A stretch of 64,000 nucleotides of DNA from Picosynechococcus sp. PCC 7002. GTDB lineage: Bacteria; Cyanobacteriota; Cyanobacteriia; Cyanobacteriales; MRBY01. This document shows, piece by piece, positions 1-8,424 of this stretch (position 1 is the stretch's first letter; every line of letters starts with the position of its first letter). The stretch is taken from contig NZ_CAWLFA010000001.1 of NCBI RefSeq assembly GCF_963860125.1, forward strand, positions 1,178,001-1,242,000, written 5' to 3'. A program made the translations under genes and the position numbers. The notes below the pieces were generated by a model. It did not search any database. It was not told the DNA's origin and was given only the letters and a program-made list of their open reading frames with translations.

Positions 1-765
1 CCAGCCCAGTTGGGTCAAACCCAGACCCCGGTCTACAAGATATTCCTGGGAAACCCACACCACTAAAAAAGAACCGCAACTTAAGGATGCCGAAAAGAGC
101 AGCAGCCACCGGAGCGATCGCCTTTCCTGAAAAATTGCCCGAATCTGCGGCAACAAAGTACGCCAGCCCGGTGTTTTTTCTGGGTGTTGCTGGGGCGGTT
201 CCCGGAGCGTCAATGCCAACCCCAGATAAGCGCCAATGCAGAGAGTTTGCAAATAAAACGGATAGCGCAGATCCCACTGGGCGACCCAAGCTCCCATGAG
301 ACCACAGACCGCTTCTGTAATACCCATGATTGCGACTCCTTTTCCTTCCCAGGCTGCATATTTTTCGGTTCGATTCAGGGCAAGCAAACTATCGTAGGCG
401 ATCGCACTATCGGCTCCAGAGATTAAACTACCGCCAAGCCCTGTCAAGATTTCGGCCCAGGCAAACCAGCTAAAACTCCCTTGGGTGCAATAAATCAGCC
501 AACCCACCAACCACAAACTCGCCCCCAGCACGAGACTATTTTTGCGGCCAAATTGATCGGCAAAATAACCCGACGGAATTTCCCCCACAAAGATCGCCGC
601 CGACAAAATCGCCTTGAGTAACACCGCCTGGGCAATGGATAAACCCTGGGATTCGTAAAACAGCACGATGACCGGAATTGGAAACCAAGCAGATTCAAGG
701 CCCTTGAGAAGCCAGAGGGTTGTTAAATTTTTTGTGATCAGTTCTGCTGGCTTTAAATACCCCAT
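1..765 (-). CDS. MFS transporter, N-terminal part (runs off the window)
   Basis: Reading leftwards from an ATG at 765, the frame stays open for 255 codons to the window edge, so the C-terminal half is missing. The translation starts MGYLKPAELITKNL. It contains several hydrophobic helices and the loop GYFADQFGRKNS (about residues 60-70), which fits the conserved GxxxDRxGRR loop between helices 2 and 3 of major facilitator superfamily permeases. A second motif, ISGADSAIAYDS, resembles helix 4/5 of MFS drug or solute exporters. It would sit in the cytoplasmic membrane. The substrate cannot be inferred. The family call is good; the function is open. Confidence 0.85.
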   Translation of the reverse strand, partial: MGYLKPAELITKNLTTLWLLKGLESAWFPIPVIVLFYESQGLSIAQAVLLKAILSAAIFVGEIPSGYFADQFGRKNSLVLGASLWLVGWLIYCTQGSFSWFAWAEILTGLGGSLISGADSAIAYDSLLALNRTEKYAAWEGKGVAIMGITEAVCGLMGAWVAQWDLRYPFYLQTLCIGAYLGLALTLREPPQQHPEKTPGWRTLLPQIRAIFQERRSLRWLLLFSASLSCGSFLVVWVSQEYLVDRGLGLTQLGW

Positions 766-1066
766 GTTTTGTTAAAGACACCATTGGTTTTACTAGGTGT
801 TGCGAAACTCCGATTGATATTGCTCGCCTCAATCGCTCAGCCCTTGTACCCGCCGGCGATTAAGAAACAATAAGCAACGACTGTCAAGCATAAATCGTCA
901 CTACAATGACAAATATTTCAAGGTGCTGCAAAAGACCTCAAAAAATTCAAATCTTACCCTAAGCAAACGTTTTTCGATCGGTTGAGACCGCCCCCAAAAA
1001 GGCAATGTATTTGAGGTTCCTGGAGATTCACCGCTCTTTATTGTCGATTTCTTGAACTGATTGATT
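766..1066. other. 301-bp divergent intergenic region
   Basis: This stretch lies between the start of the leftward MFS gene and the start of the rightward DUF4333 lipoprotein gene. I see no plausible protein, no structured RNA and no strong hairpin. It must hold the promoters of both genes, but no confident -10/-35 pair stands out. Confidence 0.6.
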
Positions 1067-1636
1067 ATGGTTCGTGTCACAAATCCTTTGTTACAGCCGT
1101 TGCTACGTGCCATTGCGCCCCTAGCGGTGCTGACCCTCGCTGGCTGTTCTTTTTCCGTCGAGGGCTTATCCTTTGGTTTCGGGAACAGAACCCTCGATGC
1201 TGAAAAACTCGAAACAGAAATCTCCCAAGGACTTACCACCCAAACGGGATTGGCGACGACAGCAGTGACTTGCCCTGAAGATAAAGCCATCGAAGCGGGC
1301 AATGTGTTTAGCTGTGAGGCCGCTTTGGAAGGAGGTCAGACCCTCGCCATTCAAGTCACCCAAAGTGATGACGAGGGTAATGTTAACTGGAGTGCCGATG
1401 AGGGCCTCGCAAATCTCCGGGGATTAATCTCCAGTGAGACTTTAGAAACACAAATCGCCCAGGGTATCGCTGAACAACTGAACGTCGAAGCGACCATCGA
1501 TTGCGGTGCTCCCTATCGGATCTTGCTCACCGGCGAAAGTTTTAACTGCACAGCCACGGATAACTCTGGTAATTCGGCTTCTGTGGCAGTAACCGCTGAG
1601 GATGATGCGGGCAATGTGGTGTGGCGACTGCAATAA
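1067..1636 (+). CDS. Lipoprotein with two tandem DUF4333-like domains
   Basis: The 189-residue product starts at ATG 1067; a TTG two codons upstream is less likely. The N-terminus MVRVTNPLLQPLLRA is followed by a hydrophobic stretch ending in the lipobox LTLAGC, so Cys29 is the probable lipidation site. Two similar halves follow, each beginning with a segment like LETEISQGLTTQ / LETQIAQGIAEQ and each with one pair of cysteines (TCPEDKAIEAGNVFSC and DCGAPYRILLTGESFNC), as in DUF4333 domains, where the pair probably forms a disulfide. The molecular role is unknown. Envelope anchoring is inferred from the lipobox. Confidence 0.8.
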   Translation: MVRVTNPLLQPLLRAIAPLAVLTLAGCSFSVEGLSFGFGNRTLDAEKLETEISQGLTTQTGLATTAVTCPEDKAIEAGNVFSCEAALEGGQTLAIQVTQSDDEGNVNWSADEGLANLRGLISSETLETQIAQGIAEQLNVEATIDCGAPYRILLTGESFNCTATDNSGNSASVAVTAEDDAGNVVWRLQ

Positions 1637-1739
1637 ATTGGGCTTCGGGATTTCCAGAGTGCCCCAAAAGGCGATCGCCACCTTGTAAAATACCCACTTA
1701 ACCATTGAGTTTTTTAGCAGCAAGCAACCTCAAAGCATT

Positions 1740-2837
1740 ATGGACGCAACAACGCGGGTAGAACTGGGAGAAAATAGCTACGATATTGCGATCGCCAAAG
1801 AAAGCCTCCAACAAATCGGGACTTTTCTCCGTCCCCTCGACTTGGGTCAGAAGGTCTTAATCGTCTCCAACCCGGAAATTTACGGCCACTACGGCGAAAC
1901 GGTGGTGAATTCTCTCCAGGCCGCTGGCTTTAGCGTTGATACCCACCTAATCCCTGCTGGAGAACAATATAAAAATCTGGCCTCCATCGAAAAAATTTAC
2001 GACACAGCCTTTAAAAATCGCCTTGAACGCTCCTCGACACTGCTCGCCCTTGGGGGTGGTGTGATCGGCGACATGACTGGGTTTGCAGCGGCCACCTGGC
2101 TCCGGGGCATTAACTTTGTGCAGGTGCCCACAACTCTATTGGCGATGGTCGATGCGTCCGTTGGCGGTAAAACAGGGGTCAATCATCCCCAAGGCAAGAA
2201 TTTAATCGGGGCGTTCTACCAGCCGAAATTTGTCCTCATCGACCCGACGGTACTCAAGACTTTGCCGGTGCGAGAATTCCGGGCGGGCATGGCGGAAGTG
2301 ATTAAGTACGGTGTGATTTGGGACGCCGATCTCTTTACGAAACTCGAAGCCGCTGAGCAGATTGATAGCTACGCAACCATTGACCCCGATTTGCTGGATC
2401 TCATCCTCGAACGTTCTTGCCGGGCGAAGGCAGAAGTCGTCAGTCAAGATGAGCGGGAATCGGGTTTGCGGGCCATTTTGAACTACGGCCACACCCTCGG
2501 TCATGCCGTCGAAAGTTTGACCCACTACGAAACCTTTGTCCATGGGGAAGGGGTTGCCATTGGGATGGCCCTGGCAGGGGCGATCGCCACCCGGATGAAT
2601 CTCTGGACGACGGCTGAGACCCAACGCCAAGATGCCTTGATTAAAAAAGCGGGTCTTCCCACCGAATGCCCCAATAATTTAGCGATTGAAGCGATTCTGG
2701 AGACCCTCCAGAGCGATAAAAAAGTGAAGTCGGGGAAAGTGCGGTTTGTCCTCCCGACCAAAATTGGGGAGGTCTTAATCACCGATCAAGTCAGCGCCGA
2801 CCTGATCACCGACGTTTTAGCACCCGCCCTCTGCTAG
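1740..2837 (+). CDS. aroB: 3-dehydroquinate synthase
   Basis: The 365-residue product has the usual length for AroB, the NAD- and metal-dependent second enzyme of the shikimate pathway, which converts DAHP to 3-dehydroquinate in the cytoplasm. Visible family motifs are GGGVIGDMTGFAAATWLRG with PTTLLAMVDASVGGKTGVNH (NAD and substrate binding), the metal-ligand region GMAEVIKYG, and NYGHTLGHAVE and HGEGVAIGM carrying the metal-binding histidines. The start is the ATG at 1740; the next upstream gene ends at 1636. The gene is convergent with gshB. No anomalies. Confidence 0.97.
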   Translation: MDATTRVELGENSYDIAIAKESLQQIGTFLRPLDLGQKVLIVSNPEIYGHYGETVVNSLQAAGFSVDTHLIPAGEQYKNLASIEKIYDTAFKNRLERSSTLLALGGGVIGDMTGFAAATWLRGINFVQVPTTLLAMVDASVGGKTGVNHPQGKNLIGAFYQPKFVLIDPTVLKTLPVREFRAGMAEVIKYGVIWDADLFTKLEAAEQIDSYATIDPDLLDLILERSCRAKAEVVSQDERESGLRAILNYGHTLGHAVESLTHYETFVHGEGVAIGMALAGAIATRMNLWTTAETQRQDALIKKAGLPTECPNNLAIEAILETLQSDKKVKSGKVRFVLPTKIGEVLITDQVSADLITDVLAPALC

Positions 2838-2858
2838 AAATTTAGGGGGATGTCTGCT

Positions 2859-2920
2859 CTGCCACCCATTCAATCACCTGTTTATCGATCTGCCACCCAT
2901 TCAATCACCTGTTTACCGAT
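2859..2920. repeat. 31-bp tandem duplication across the gshB stop codon
   Basis: A 26-base block at 2859-2884 recurs exactly at 2890-2915 (period 31; the next few bases differ by substitutions, tcgatc versus ccgatg). The repeat straddles the 3' end of gshB. Read on the minus strand, the first copy encodes GKQVIEWVAD and is followed at once by a TAA created at the junction. The second copy lies beyond the stop in another frame. The duplication has therefore probably replaced the original C-terminal codons. Confidence 0.9.
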
Positions 2921-3841
2921 GGAGACCCCATCGAGGCGATCGGCTTCCCGGACACCTGTGGGACTGGTGACATTCACCTCCGTCACATAGCCACCAATAA
3001 TATCGAGGCCGACAAAATATAACCCATCGGCCCTGAGTTGGGGAGCTAAGGTTGCGGCAATTTCCCGGTCGCGCTCCGTAATATCCACCTGGGCGATGCG
3101 ACCACCAACGGCCATATTGCCCCGGAAATCGTCCCCCGTCGGAATGCGGTTTACGGCCCCAATCGGGTCTCCATCCAAGACGATCAGACGCTTATCGCCT
3201 GCCTGGGCAGCGGGCAAAAATTCCTGCACCATCACCGGCTCTTTCCCCTGTTTGGTGCTGATTTCTACGAGGGAATTAAAATTGCGATCGCCTTTTTTGA
3301 TTAACAAAATCCCTTCCCCTGCTTTCCCACCGAGGGGCTTTAAAACGGCTTTTCCTTTGGCTTCGATAAATTGTCGTGCCACTGCCTTTTCTGTAGTGAT
3401 AATGCTGGCGGGAATCACCGTGGGAAACCGGAGGGCGTAGAGTTTTTCGTTGGCGGCGCGGATCCCCTGGGGATTATTCAACACCAGGGTTTTGGTGGGG
3501 ATGAGCAAATCTAAAATGTAGGTGGCATAGAGATATGCCGAAGTCACAGGCGGATCGGTGCGCATAAAGACCGCATTCATCTCCGTGAGGGGCAACAATT
3601 TCCGTTCTCCGAGGCGAAACCAATGTTCCTCAGCAACCCAGAGACCATTTTCCAAACGCACTGGCTCTAATTGCACTGCCTGCAGCGTTGCCCAGGCCTG
3701 GTGGTCAACCACACTCAACTGCTCCATGGTCGTAATCCAAACCTCATGGCCGAGGAGTTGGGCCGCTTCCATAAAAGCCACCGTCGTATCATGGCAGGGG
3801 TCAAGGTTGGCAATGGGATCGAGGATAAAGGCCAGTTTCAC
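2882..3841 (-). CDS. gshB: Glutathione synthetase
   Basis: GshB is an ATP-grasp ligase that joins gamma-glutamylcysteine and glycine in the second step of glutathione synthesis. I place the start at GTG 3841, giving VKLAFILDPIANLDP, because AGGAAG lies about 8 bases upstream and the family begins here; an in-frame ATG at 3874 adds 11 unconserved residues. The product is about 319 residues. ATP-grasp features are KPLGGKAGEGILLI, the VQEFLPAAQAGDKRLIVLDG segment and the C-terminal FVGLDIIGGYVTEVNVTSPTG. The last residues (WVADR) and the stop fall inside a 31-bp tandem duplication, so the C-terminus is probably altered relative to relatives. The enzyme core is intact. Confidence 0.95.
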   Translation of the reverse strand: MKLAFILDPIANLDPCHDTTVAFMEAAQLLGHEVWITTMEQLSVVDHQAWATLQAVQLEPVRLENGLWVAEEHWFRLGERKLLPLTEMNAVFMRTDPPVTSAYLYATYILDLLIPTKTLVLNNPQGIRAANEKLYALRFPTVIPASIITTEKAVARQFIEAKGKAVLKPLGGKAGEGILLIKKGDRNFNSLVEISTKQGKEPVMVQEFLPAAQAGDKRLIVLDGDPIGAVNRIPTGDDFRGNMAVGGRIAQVDITERDREIAATLAPQLRADGLYFVGLDIIGGYVTEVNVTSPTGVREADRLDGVSIGKQVIEWVADR

Positions 3842-3916
3842 AGGGGGTTGCTTCCTAAACACAATGGAACCCACTGATCATAATCAATCGTCAATTGAAA
3901 AGGCAAAGGATTCGCT

Positions 3917-4939
3917 TTACCCAAGGGGGGCGATCGCCTCAGCAATCTCCAGAGCCAAAAACCGATCCAGAGCTTGGTACATCCAGTGGATAGAGCCCAA
4001 ATCCCCTTGCTGGGTCGGCTGAAATCCAAGAGCCGTCGCCAGTTGAGCATAGCTCGGATGGATAATTAAAGTATGCAGATCACAAAGATTGGGAAAATCT
4101 CCTTGCATTTTTCGTAATGTTTGCTGGGCATCCACCAGGAAAGTAAGTCGATAGGCCGTTAAATACATAGGATCAATCACCCAACTGCGAATAAACACCG
4201 ACACGCAGGTTTCGTCGCCCACGGTGGCTAGGGTAAACGGATCAGTTGCCGCCATCGTACTGAGGTGCAGCGCCTTCTTTGCGGGCCGAAAAAAATTGAC
4301 ATCAGAATGGGCAGCAGTCGGATAGAGCAGATAAAAGCCCACCGGATTTTGATTATCCACACGCCTCAAAACCCGCATTCCCGTGGGATATTGTTGTCCC
4401 CACTGACGCAAGAGTCTGGCAATCCGGTGGGGCACCGCATCATTATTATTGTTCATCCAGTTGTAATTTACCGCGAGCAAATTCGCTACGGGAATCGCAT
4501 CACAGCGGGGATTAAACTCCGCCAAGGTCAGGGAAACAACATCGTCGGTTTCAGCACTCAAAACCTGTTGCGGTAACGGCAAAATTTCAATGCAGGTGGT
4601 GTTGCCATCGAAATATTTGCGAATCAACCCCAAGGCTGCCAGCTTATCTAGCATCATACCTGCCGCGCGATCGCCGCCTTTTTCCTGATCGCCATAGAAC
4701 AATTCTGCCGCCTCCCGGTGGGTACAAATAACCGCCCCAAATTGAGTTTGCAATTCCGTTAAGGGGGGCCGTAGCTGCGGCTGTTGCGTTAGTTTCGCCT
4801 TCACCAGGAGATAGATCCAAAGACGCAAAAAATATTCAGCCCGCACCCGCGTGAGGCCCACCACCTGCTTTAGCTGGGTCAGCAAGGCCTGCTTTTGGGT
4901 AGCAGGGAACCAGTGCTCAAGCTCCTGGAGGGTGATCAT
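3917..4939 (-). CDS. Conserved cyanobacterial protein of unknown function
   Basis: This 340-residue soluble protein starts MITLQELEHWFPATQKQ. I do not recognise a named domain. The N-terminal part (about 1-110) is helical and includes FLRLWIYLLVKAK. The rest is mixed alpha/beta, with an aromatic- and asparagine-containing segment VNYNWMNNNNDAVPHRIARLLRQW near residue 165. There is no signal peptide or membrane helix. It lies just upstream of gshB on the same strand with about 75 bases between, so co-transcription is possible. The smooth codon use with GCGATCGC sites suggests a resident gene. Confidence 0.7.
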   Translation of the reverse strand: MITLQELEHWFPATQKQALLTQLKQVVGLTRVRAEYFLRLWIYLLVKAKLTQQPQLRPPLTELQTQFGAVICTHREAAELFYGDQEKGGDRAAGMMLDKLAALGLIRKYFDGNTTCIEILPLPQQVLSAETDDVVSLTLAEFNPRCDAIPVANLLAVNYNWMNNNNDAVPHRIARLLRQWGQQYPTGMRVLRRVDNQNPVGFYLLYPTAAHSDVNFFRPAKKALHLSTMAATDPFTLATVGDETCVSVFIRSWVIDPMYLTAYRLTFLVDAQQTLRKMQGDFPNLCDLHTLIIHPSYAQLATALGFQPTQQGDLGSIHWMYQALDRFLALEIAEAIAPLG

Positions 4940-5076
4940 GGCTTTCTCTGGAAGTCTAATTACTTCATCCTACTTCACCTTACTTCTACGGGCTTGGGTT
5001 TGCTCATTGCGACTACAGAAAATCTTTCCCGACAATGAAAGTAAGCAACGACAAGTCTTCATTGAGGTTCAAGATC

Positions 5077-5367
5077 ATGGCCACTCCTAAATTTGATGCC
5101 CCAGCCACCCACACCAACGCTTGGATTTTTCAAACCTGGTTAGCGTTTATTCTGTCCCTCAGTGCCATGGGGATCGGCATTTATTTGTTGCCCCTCAACG
5201 GTTGGATGAAAAGCTACCTGGGCATGGGGTTTGTGTTTTCGATTAGCTCTACCATTAGCCTGGCAAAGACGACTAGGGACTTAGAAGAATCAAAACGAAT
5301 CTTTAATCGGGTTGATGAGGCTAAACTCGAGAAATTGTTGGCGGAATATGATCCGTTTAATAAATAG
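5077..5367 (+). CDS. YiaA/YiaB-type two-helix membrane protein
   Basis: The 96-residue product starts MATPKFDAPATHTNAW at ATG 5077, with GAGG about 10 bases upstream; an earlier in-frame ATG has no such site. Two membrane helices are visible, about residues 15-35 (FQTWLAFILSLSAMGIGIYL) and 45-63 (YLGMGFVFSISSTISLAKT). They are followed by a charged tail, LEESKRIFNRVDEAKLEKLL. This is the layout of the YiaA/YiaB domain of bacterial inner-membrane proteins of unknown function. It is convergent with glmS. Confidence 0.75.
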   Translation: MATPKFDAPATHTNAWIFQTWLAFILSLSAMGIGIYLLPLNGWMKSYLGMGFVFSISSTISLAKTTRDLEESKRIFNRVDEAKLEKLLAEYDPFNK

Positions 5368-5380
5368 GCATTGGTTCCCA

Positions 5381-5411
5381 AAAAATTGGGGAGAACATGA
5401 TTGCTCTCCCC
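5381..5411 (-). terminator. Rho-independent terminator of glmS
   Basis: On the minus strand GGGGAGA pairs with TCTCCCC across a 10-base loop (5388-5411). The stem is followed by AATTTTTT, about 40 bases beyond the glmS stop. The T-run exists only on the minus strand, so it serves glmS. Confidence 0.7.
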
Positions 5412-5449
5412 GGACTGAAGATATGGGGCGATCGCCTTTATTTTTTCCT

Positions 5450-7321
5450 TTATTCCACCGTGACAGATTTGGCGAGGTTGCGCGGTTGATCCACATCTAA
5501 GCCCCGTCGTGCGGCGATGTGATAGGAAAGGAGCTGGAGAGGAATCACCGCCAATAGGGGTGACAAAATTTCGTCCACCGCCGCTACTGGTAACACTTCA
5601 TCAAAGGTTTGGGTCGCTTCCGTATCATCCAGGGCCGTCACACCAATTAAAAGGGCATCCCGTGCCTTCGCTTCCTGGGCATTGGAAATCACTTTTTCGT
5701 AAATGTCCCCTGGCATGGCGATCGCCACCACGGGCACCTTCGCATCCAGGAGGGCAATGGGGCCATGTTTCATCTCCCCGGCAGGATAACCCTCGGCGTG
5801 GATGTAGCTGATTTCCTTGAGTTTGAGGGCGCCTTCTAGGGCAATGGGAAAATTAATCCCCCGACCAATAAAGATAAAGTCCTGGGTATCAGTGAAATTG
5901 TGGGCCAATTCTTCGATGCTCTTTTCTTGATCCGCCAGGATCGACTCAATTTGGGTTGGAATCTGCTGTAATCCGGTGACAATGTGCTGGAGTTTTTCAG
6001 GGGCGAGGGTTTGACGTCGGGCCGCCAACTCCAGAGCCAGGAAATAAAAGCTCATCAGTTGCGCCGTAAAGGTTTTGGTGGCCGCAACGCCGATTTCAAT
6101 GCCGGCATGGGTATAGAGCACTTGGTCAACGATGTGGGTGATCGTGCTTTCCGAACGATTGGTAATACCTAGAAGGCGGGCCTTGAGGTGGTCGTTGTGG
6201 TGGAGGCGACGCTCTTTTTCCATTTCTAGGGCGGCGATCGTATCGGCGGTTTCACCGGACTGGGTCACGCCAATGGTCAGGGTATTGGGCATGATCGGTG
6301 AAGGAGAATAGCGAAACTCCGAGGCATAGTGCACAAAGGTGGGAATGCCAGCGAGTTGTTCGAGTAAATATTTCCCCACGAGGCTAGCGTGCCAACTGGT
6401 ACCGCAGGCCACGATTTGGATATGGTCGATGTTGTCGAGAAATGTGGGGTCATTAATACCGAGGTTGATCGGCTGGGCTGCTTCTGGATTGAGATAGACT
6501 TCGAGGTTGGTGCGCACCACCGCCGGCTGCTCATAGATTTCCTTGAGCATGTAGTGCCGGAAGCCTTGTTTTTCCACTTGACCGGGGTTCCAGTCGAGGG
6601 TGCGGGGGGCTTTTTTGAGGCGATCGCCCGCAAAATTATAAATTTCCATGCCCAGGGGCGTCATCCGGGCCATTTCACCGTTTTCGAGGGTTAGAACTGC
6701 CCGGGTGTGGGGAATTAATGCCGTAATATCCGAGGCACAGAAAAATTCCCCCTGGCCAAACCCCAGGGTCAAGGGCGCTTGCTGCCGGGCAACGATCAAT
6801 TCATCGGGATAGTCCACACAAATAATGGCGATCGCAAAGGCTCCTTCCAACCGTTGCACAGCCTTTTGTACCGCAGCGAGGAGGGGTTCCGGTTCAGATT
6901 TCGTCGTTTGGAGCAGATCCGCAATCAGATGGGGGATGACTTCCGTGTCTGTTTCCGACAGGAAAGTATAGCCTTTGCCCTGGAGTTCTTCCCGCAACTC
7001 CCGGTAATTTTCCACAATGCCATTTTGAACCACGGCCACCCGTTGCGCCATGTCCAAATGGGGGTGAGCATTATGTTCCTCTGGTTTCCCATGGGTTGCC
7101 CAGCGGGTGTGACCAATGCCAATGGTGGCGGGGGTACTGTTCCCTTCCAATTTCTCCCGGAGACGATATAGTTTGCCCTTGGCCCGTACCGAGTGGAGTT
7201 TTTCTTGCCAGATCGTCGCAATGCCCGCCGAATCATAACCCCGGTACTCTAGCCGTTCTAAGCCTGAGACCAGAATATCTGTTGCCGCTTGCGTGCCTAA
7301 ATATCCCACAATGCCACACAT
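5450..7321 (-). CDS. glmS: Glutamine--fructose-6-phosphate aminotransferase
   Basis: The 623-residue product makes glucosamine-6-phosphate from fructose-6-phosphate and glutamine, the entry step to UDP-GlcNAc for peptidoglycan and outer-membrane polysaccharide. Catalytic Cys2 of the N-terminal glutaminase domain is in place (MCGIVGYLGT). GHTRWATHGKP and NGIVENYRELR are typical of the class II amidotransferase fold. Two SIS domains follow, with CGTSWHAS, VTQSGETADT, ATKTFTAQL and the C-terminal end PRNLAKSVTVE. Length and motifs are normal. No glmS ribozyme is visible upstream, as expected outside Firmicutes. Confidence 0.98.
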   Translation of the reverse strand: MCGIVGYLGTQAATDILVSGLERLEYRGYDSAGIATIWQEKLHSVRAKGKLYRLREKLEGNSTPATIGIGHTRWATHGKPEEHNAHPHLDMAQRVAVVQNGIVENYRELREELQGKGYTFLSETDTEVIPHLIADLLQTTKSEPEPLLAAVQKAVQRLEGAFAIAIICVDYPDELIVARQQAPLTLGFGQGEFFCASDITALIPHTRAVLTLENGEMARMTPLGMEIYNFAGDRLKKAPRTLDWNPGQVEKQGFRHYMLKEIYEQPAVVRTNLEVYLNPEAAQPINLGINDPTFLDNIDHIQIVACGTSWHASLVGKYLLEQLAGIPTFVHYASEFRYSPSPIMPNTLTIGVTQSGETADTIAALEMEKERRLHHNDHLKARLLGITNRSESTITHIVDQVLYTHAGIEIGVAATKTFTAQLMSFYFLALELAARRQTLAPEKLQHIVTGLQQIPTQIESILADQEKSIEELAHNFTDTQDFIFIGRGINFPIALEGALKLKEISYIHAEGYPAGEMKHGPIALLDAKVPVVAIAMPGDIYEKVISNAQEAKARDALLIGVTALDDTEATQTFDEVLPVAAVDEILSPLLAVIPLQLLSYHIAARRGLDVDQPRNLAKSVTVE

Positions 7322-7398
7322 AAAATCAGGTCTCCCTACACGAAAAATGAGCCGTTACTATCCTATAGTCTTTAACCTTGAATTTTTGTTTTTGTTCC

Positions 7399-7956
7399 CT
7401 AGAAGCGGTCAGATTCTGGGACTGAGGTCGTTCCGGGTTGATTGAGGAAAAGATTCCCTGCTGCATCATTTTGATAGATACAGTTAATACTCGGTGACCC
7501 TTGTAGGCTGCCGGTATAGCCAAAGGTATTCATGCGCCGTTTGCAGTCGTTGACCTGTTCTGAGGTGACCAGGTTTTGGCGTTCGAGAATGGCCCAGTTA
7601 TTTTGCCGAATTACACAGCCTGGTTCCATCTGCGGCTGAGTGACAAAAACGTTGAAGGGGTTGAGGGTCACAAAGATTTTCATGTCCGTCACAATGGCAC
7701 TCGCACCAAATTGTTGGCAAAGTTCAGCATCCGGAGCCTGACGGTCAATTTCCAGGCGAGAATCAATGCTTGTCGGGTTAAGATTGGTACTGGAGCTAAA
7801 GCCGATGCCCACCGTCACCCCTAGGACAAAAATTCCCCCAAACAGTGCCAGGGTTGCATAGTTGAAGTTAAAGAGGGACTTTTTGGGTTCCCGTTCGGGA
7901 TACCTCGGACGGTCGTAGGGAGGGCGATCGTAACGTGAACGAGTTTGACGTTTCAT
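7399..7956 (-). CDS. DUF3172 membrane-anchored protein
   Basis: The 185-residue product begins with an Arg/Pro/Tyr-rich cytoplasmic tail (MKRQTRSRYDRPPYDRPRYPER). One membrane helix follows at about residues 34-54 (ATLALFGGIFVLGVTVGIGF). The lumenal or periplasmic domain has cysteines in ELCQQFGAS, PGCVIRQ, VNDCKRR and INCIYQN. This matches DUF3172, a family I know only from cyanobacteria and plastids; its function is unknown. It sits upstream of glmS on the same strand, separated by 77 bases. Confidence 0.8.
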   Translation of the reverse strand: MKRQTRSRYDRPPYDRPRYPEREPKKSLFNFNYATLALFGGIFVLGVTVGIGFSSSTNLNPTSIDSRLEIDRQAPDAELCQQFGASAIVTDMKIFVTLNPFNVFVTQPQMEPGCVIRQNNWAILERQNLVTSEQVNDCKRRMNTFGYTGSLQGSPSINCIYQNDAAGNLFLNQPGTTSVPESDRF

Positions 7957-8074
7957 CAGCGGATATCTATGGGGAACAGCGGCTCCATCAAGTCGATACG
8001 ATACTTTGTTAAGTGATCATTTTATCCACTATAGCGATTTACTACTCCACCCGGAGCTTATCTCGAGGTTTTCC

Positions 8075-8422
8075 ATGGCGGATCGGCACACATTAGTTTT
8101 ATTGGATATTCTCATTTCGGCGCGGCTCGCGATTAATTATCTAGCGGATCTGAGTTGGACGGAGTTCCTCGGCAATATTGTGGTTCAGGATGCGGTGATT
8201 CGGCGGATCGAAATTATGGGTCTGGCGGCGCGAAATATTCCCAAGGTGATGCACCCAGAACTCCCCCAAGTGCCTTGGTTTGAACTAGAGGCGATCGCCA
8301 AAACCATGAGTGAAGATTACGAGGCGGTCAATATTGCCTTTGTCTGGGATCTGGTGCGTAATGATCTCCCGGTTTGGGCAGAGGCTTTAGAAGTAATCTT
8401 GCCGGAAAATCTCCACGTCTAG
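8075..8422 (+). CDS. HepT-like protein lacking the RX4HXY motif
   Basis: I start this 115-residue protein at ATG 8075, because GAGG lies about 8 bases upstream and HepT proteins begin near the matching point; a TTG at 8006 is possible. The sequence MADRHTLVLLDILISARLAINYL and the end AFVWDLVRNDLPVWAEAL match the helical HepT/DUF86 fold. Where active HepT toxins carry R-N-x3-H-x-Y, this protein reads AKTMSEDY: the Arg and His are replaced and only the Tyr remains. No MntA-type nucleotidyltransferase antitoxin lies beside it. The family call is by pattern; loss of RNase activity is inferred. The stop is 2 bases before the next gene's ATG. Confidence 0.7.
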   Translation: MADRHTLVLLDILISARLAINYLADLSWTEFLGNIVVQDAVIRRIEIMGLAARNIPKVMHPELPQVPWFELEAIAKTMSEDYEAVNIAFVWDLVRNDLPVWAEALEVILPENLHV

Positions 8423-8424
8423 GG

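Noticed and set aside
7322..7398. glmS ribozyme or riboswitch upstream of glmS
   Set aside because: The 77-base gap is too short and lacks the conserved ribozyme core, which is essentially confined to Firmicutes and a few relatives.
8006..8074. TTG start for the HepT-like gene
   Set aside because: The internal ATG at 8075 has GAGG at a good distance and matches where the family begins.
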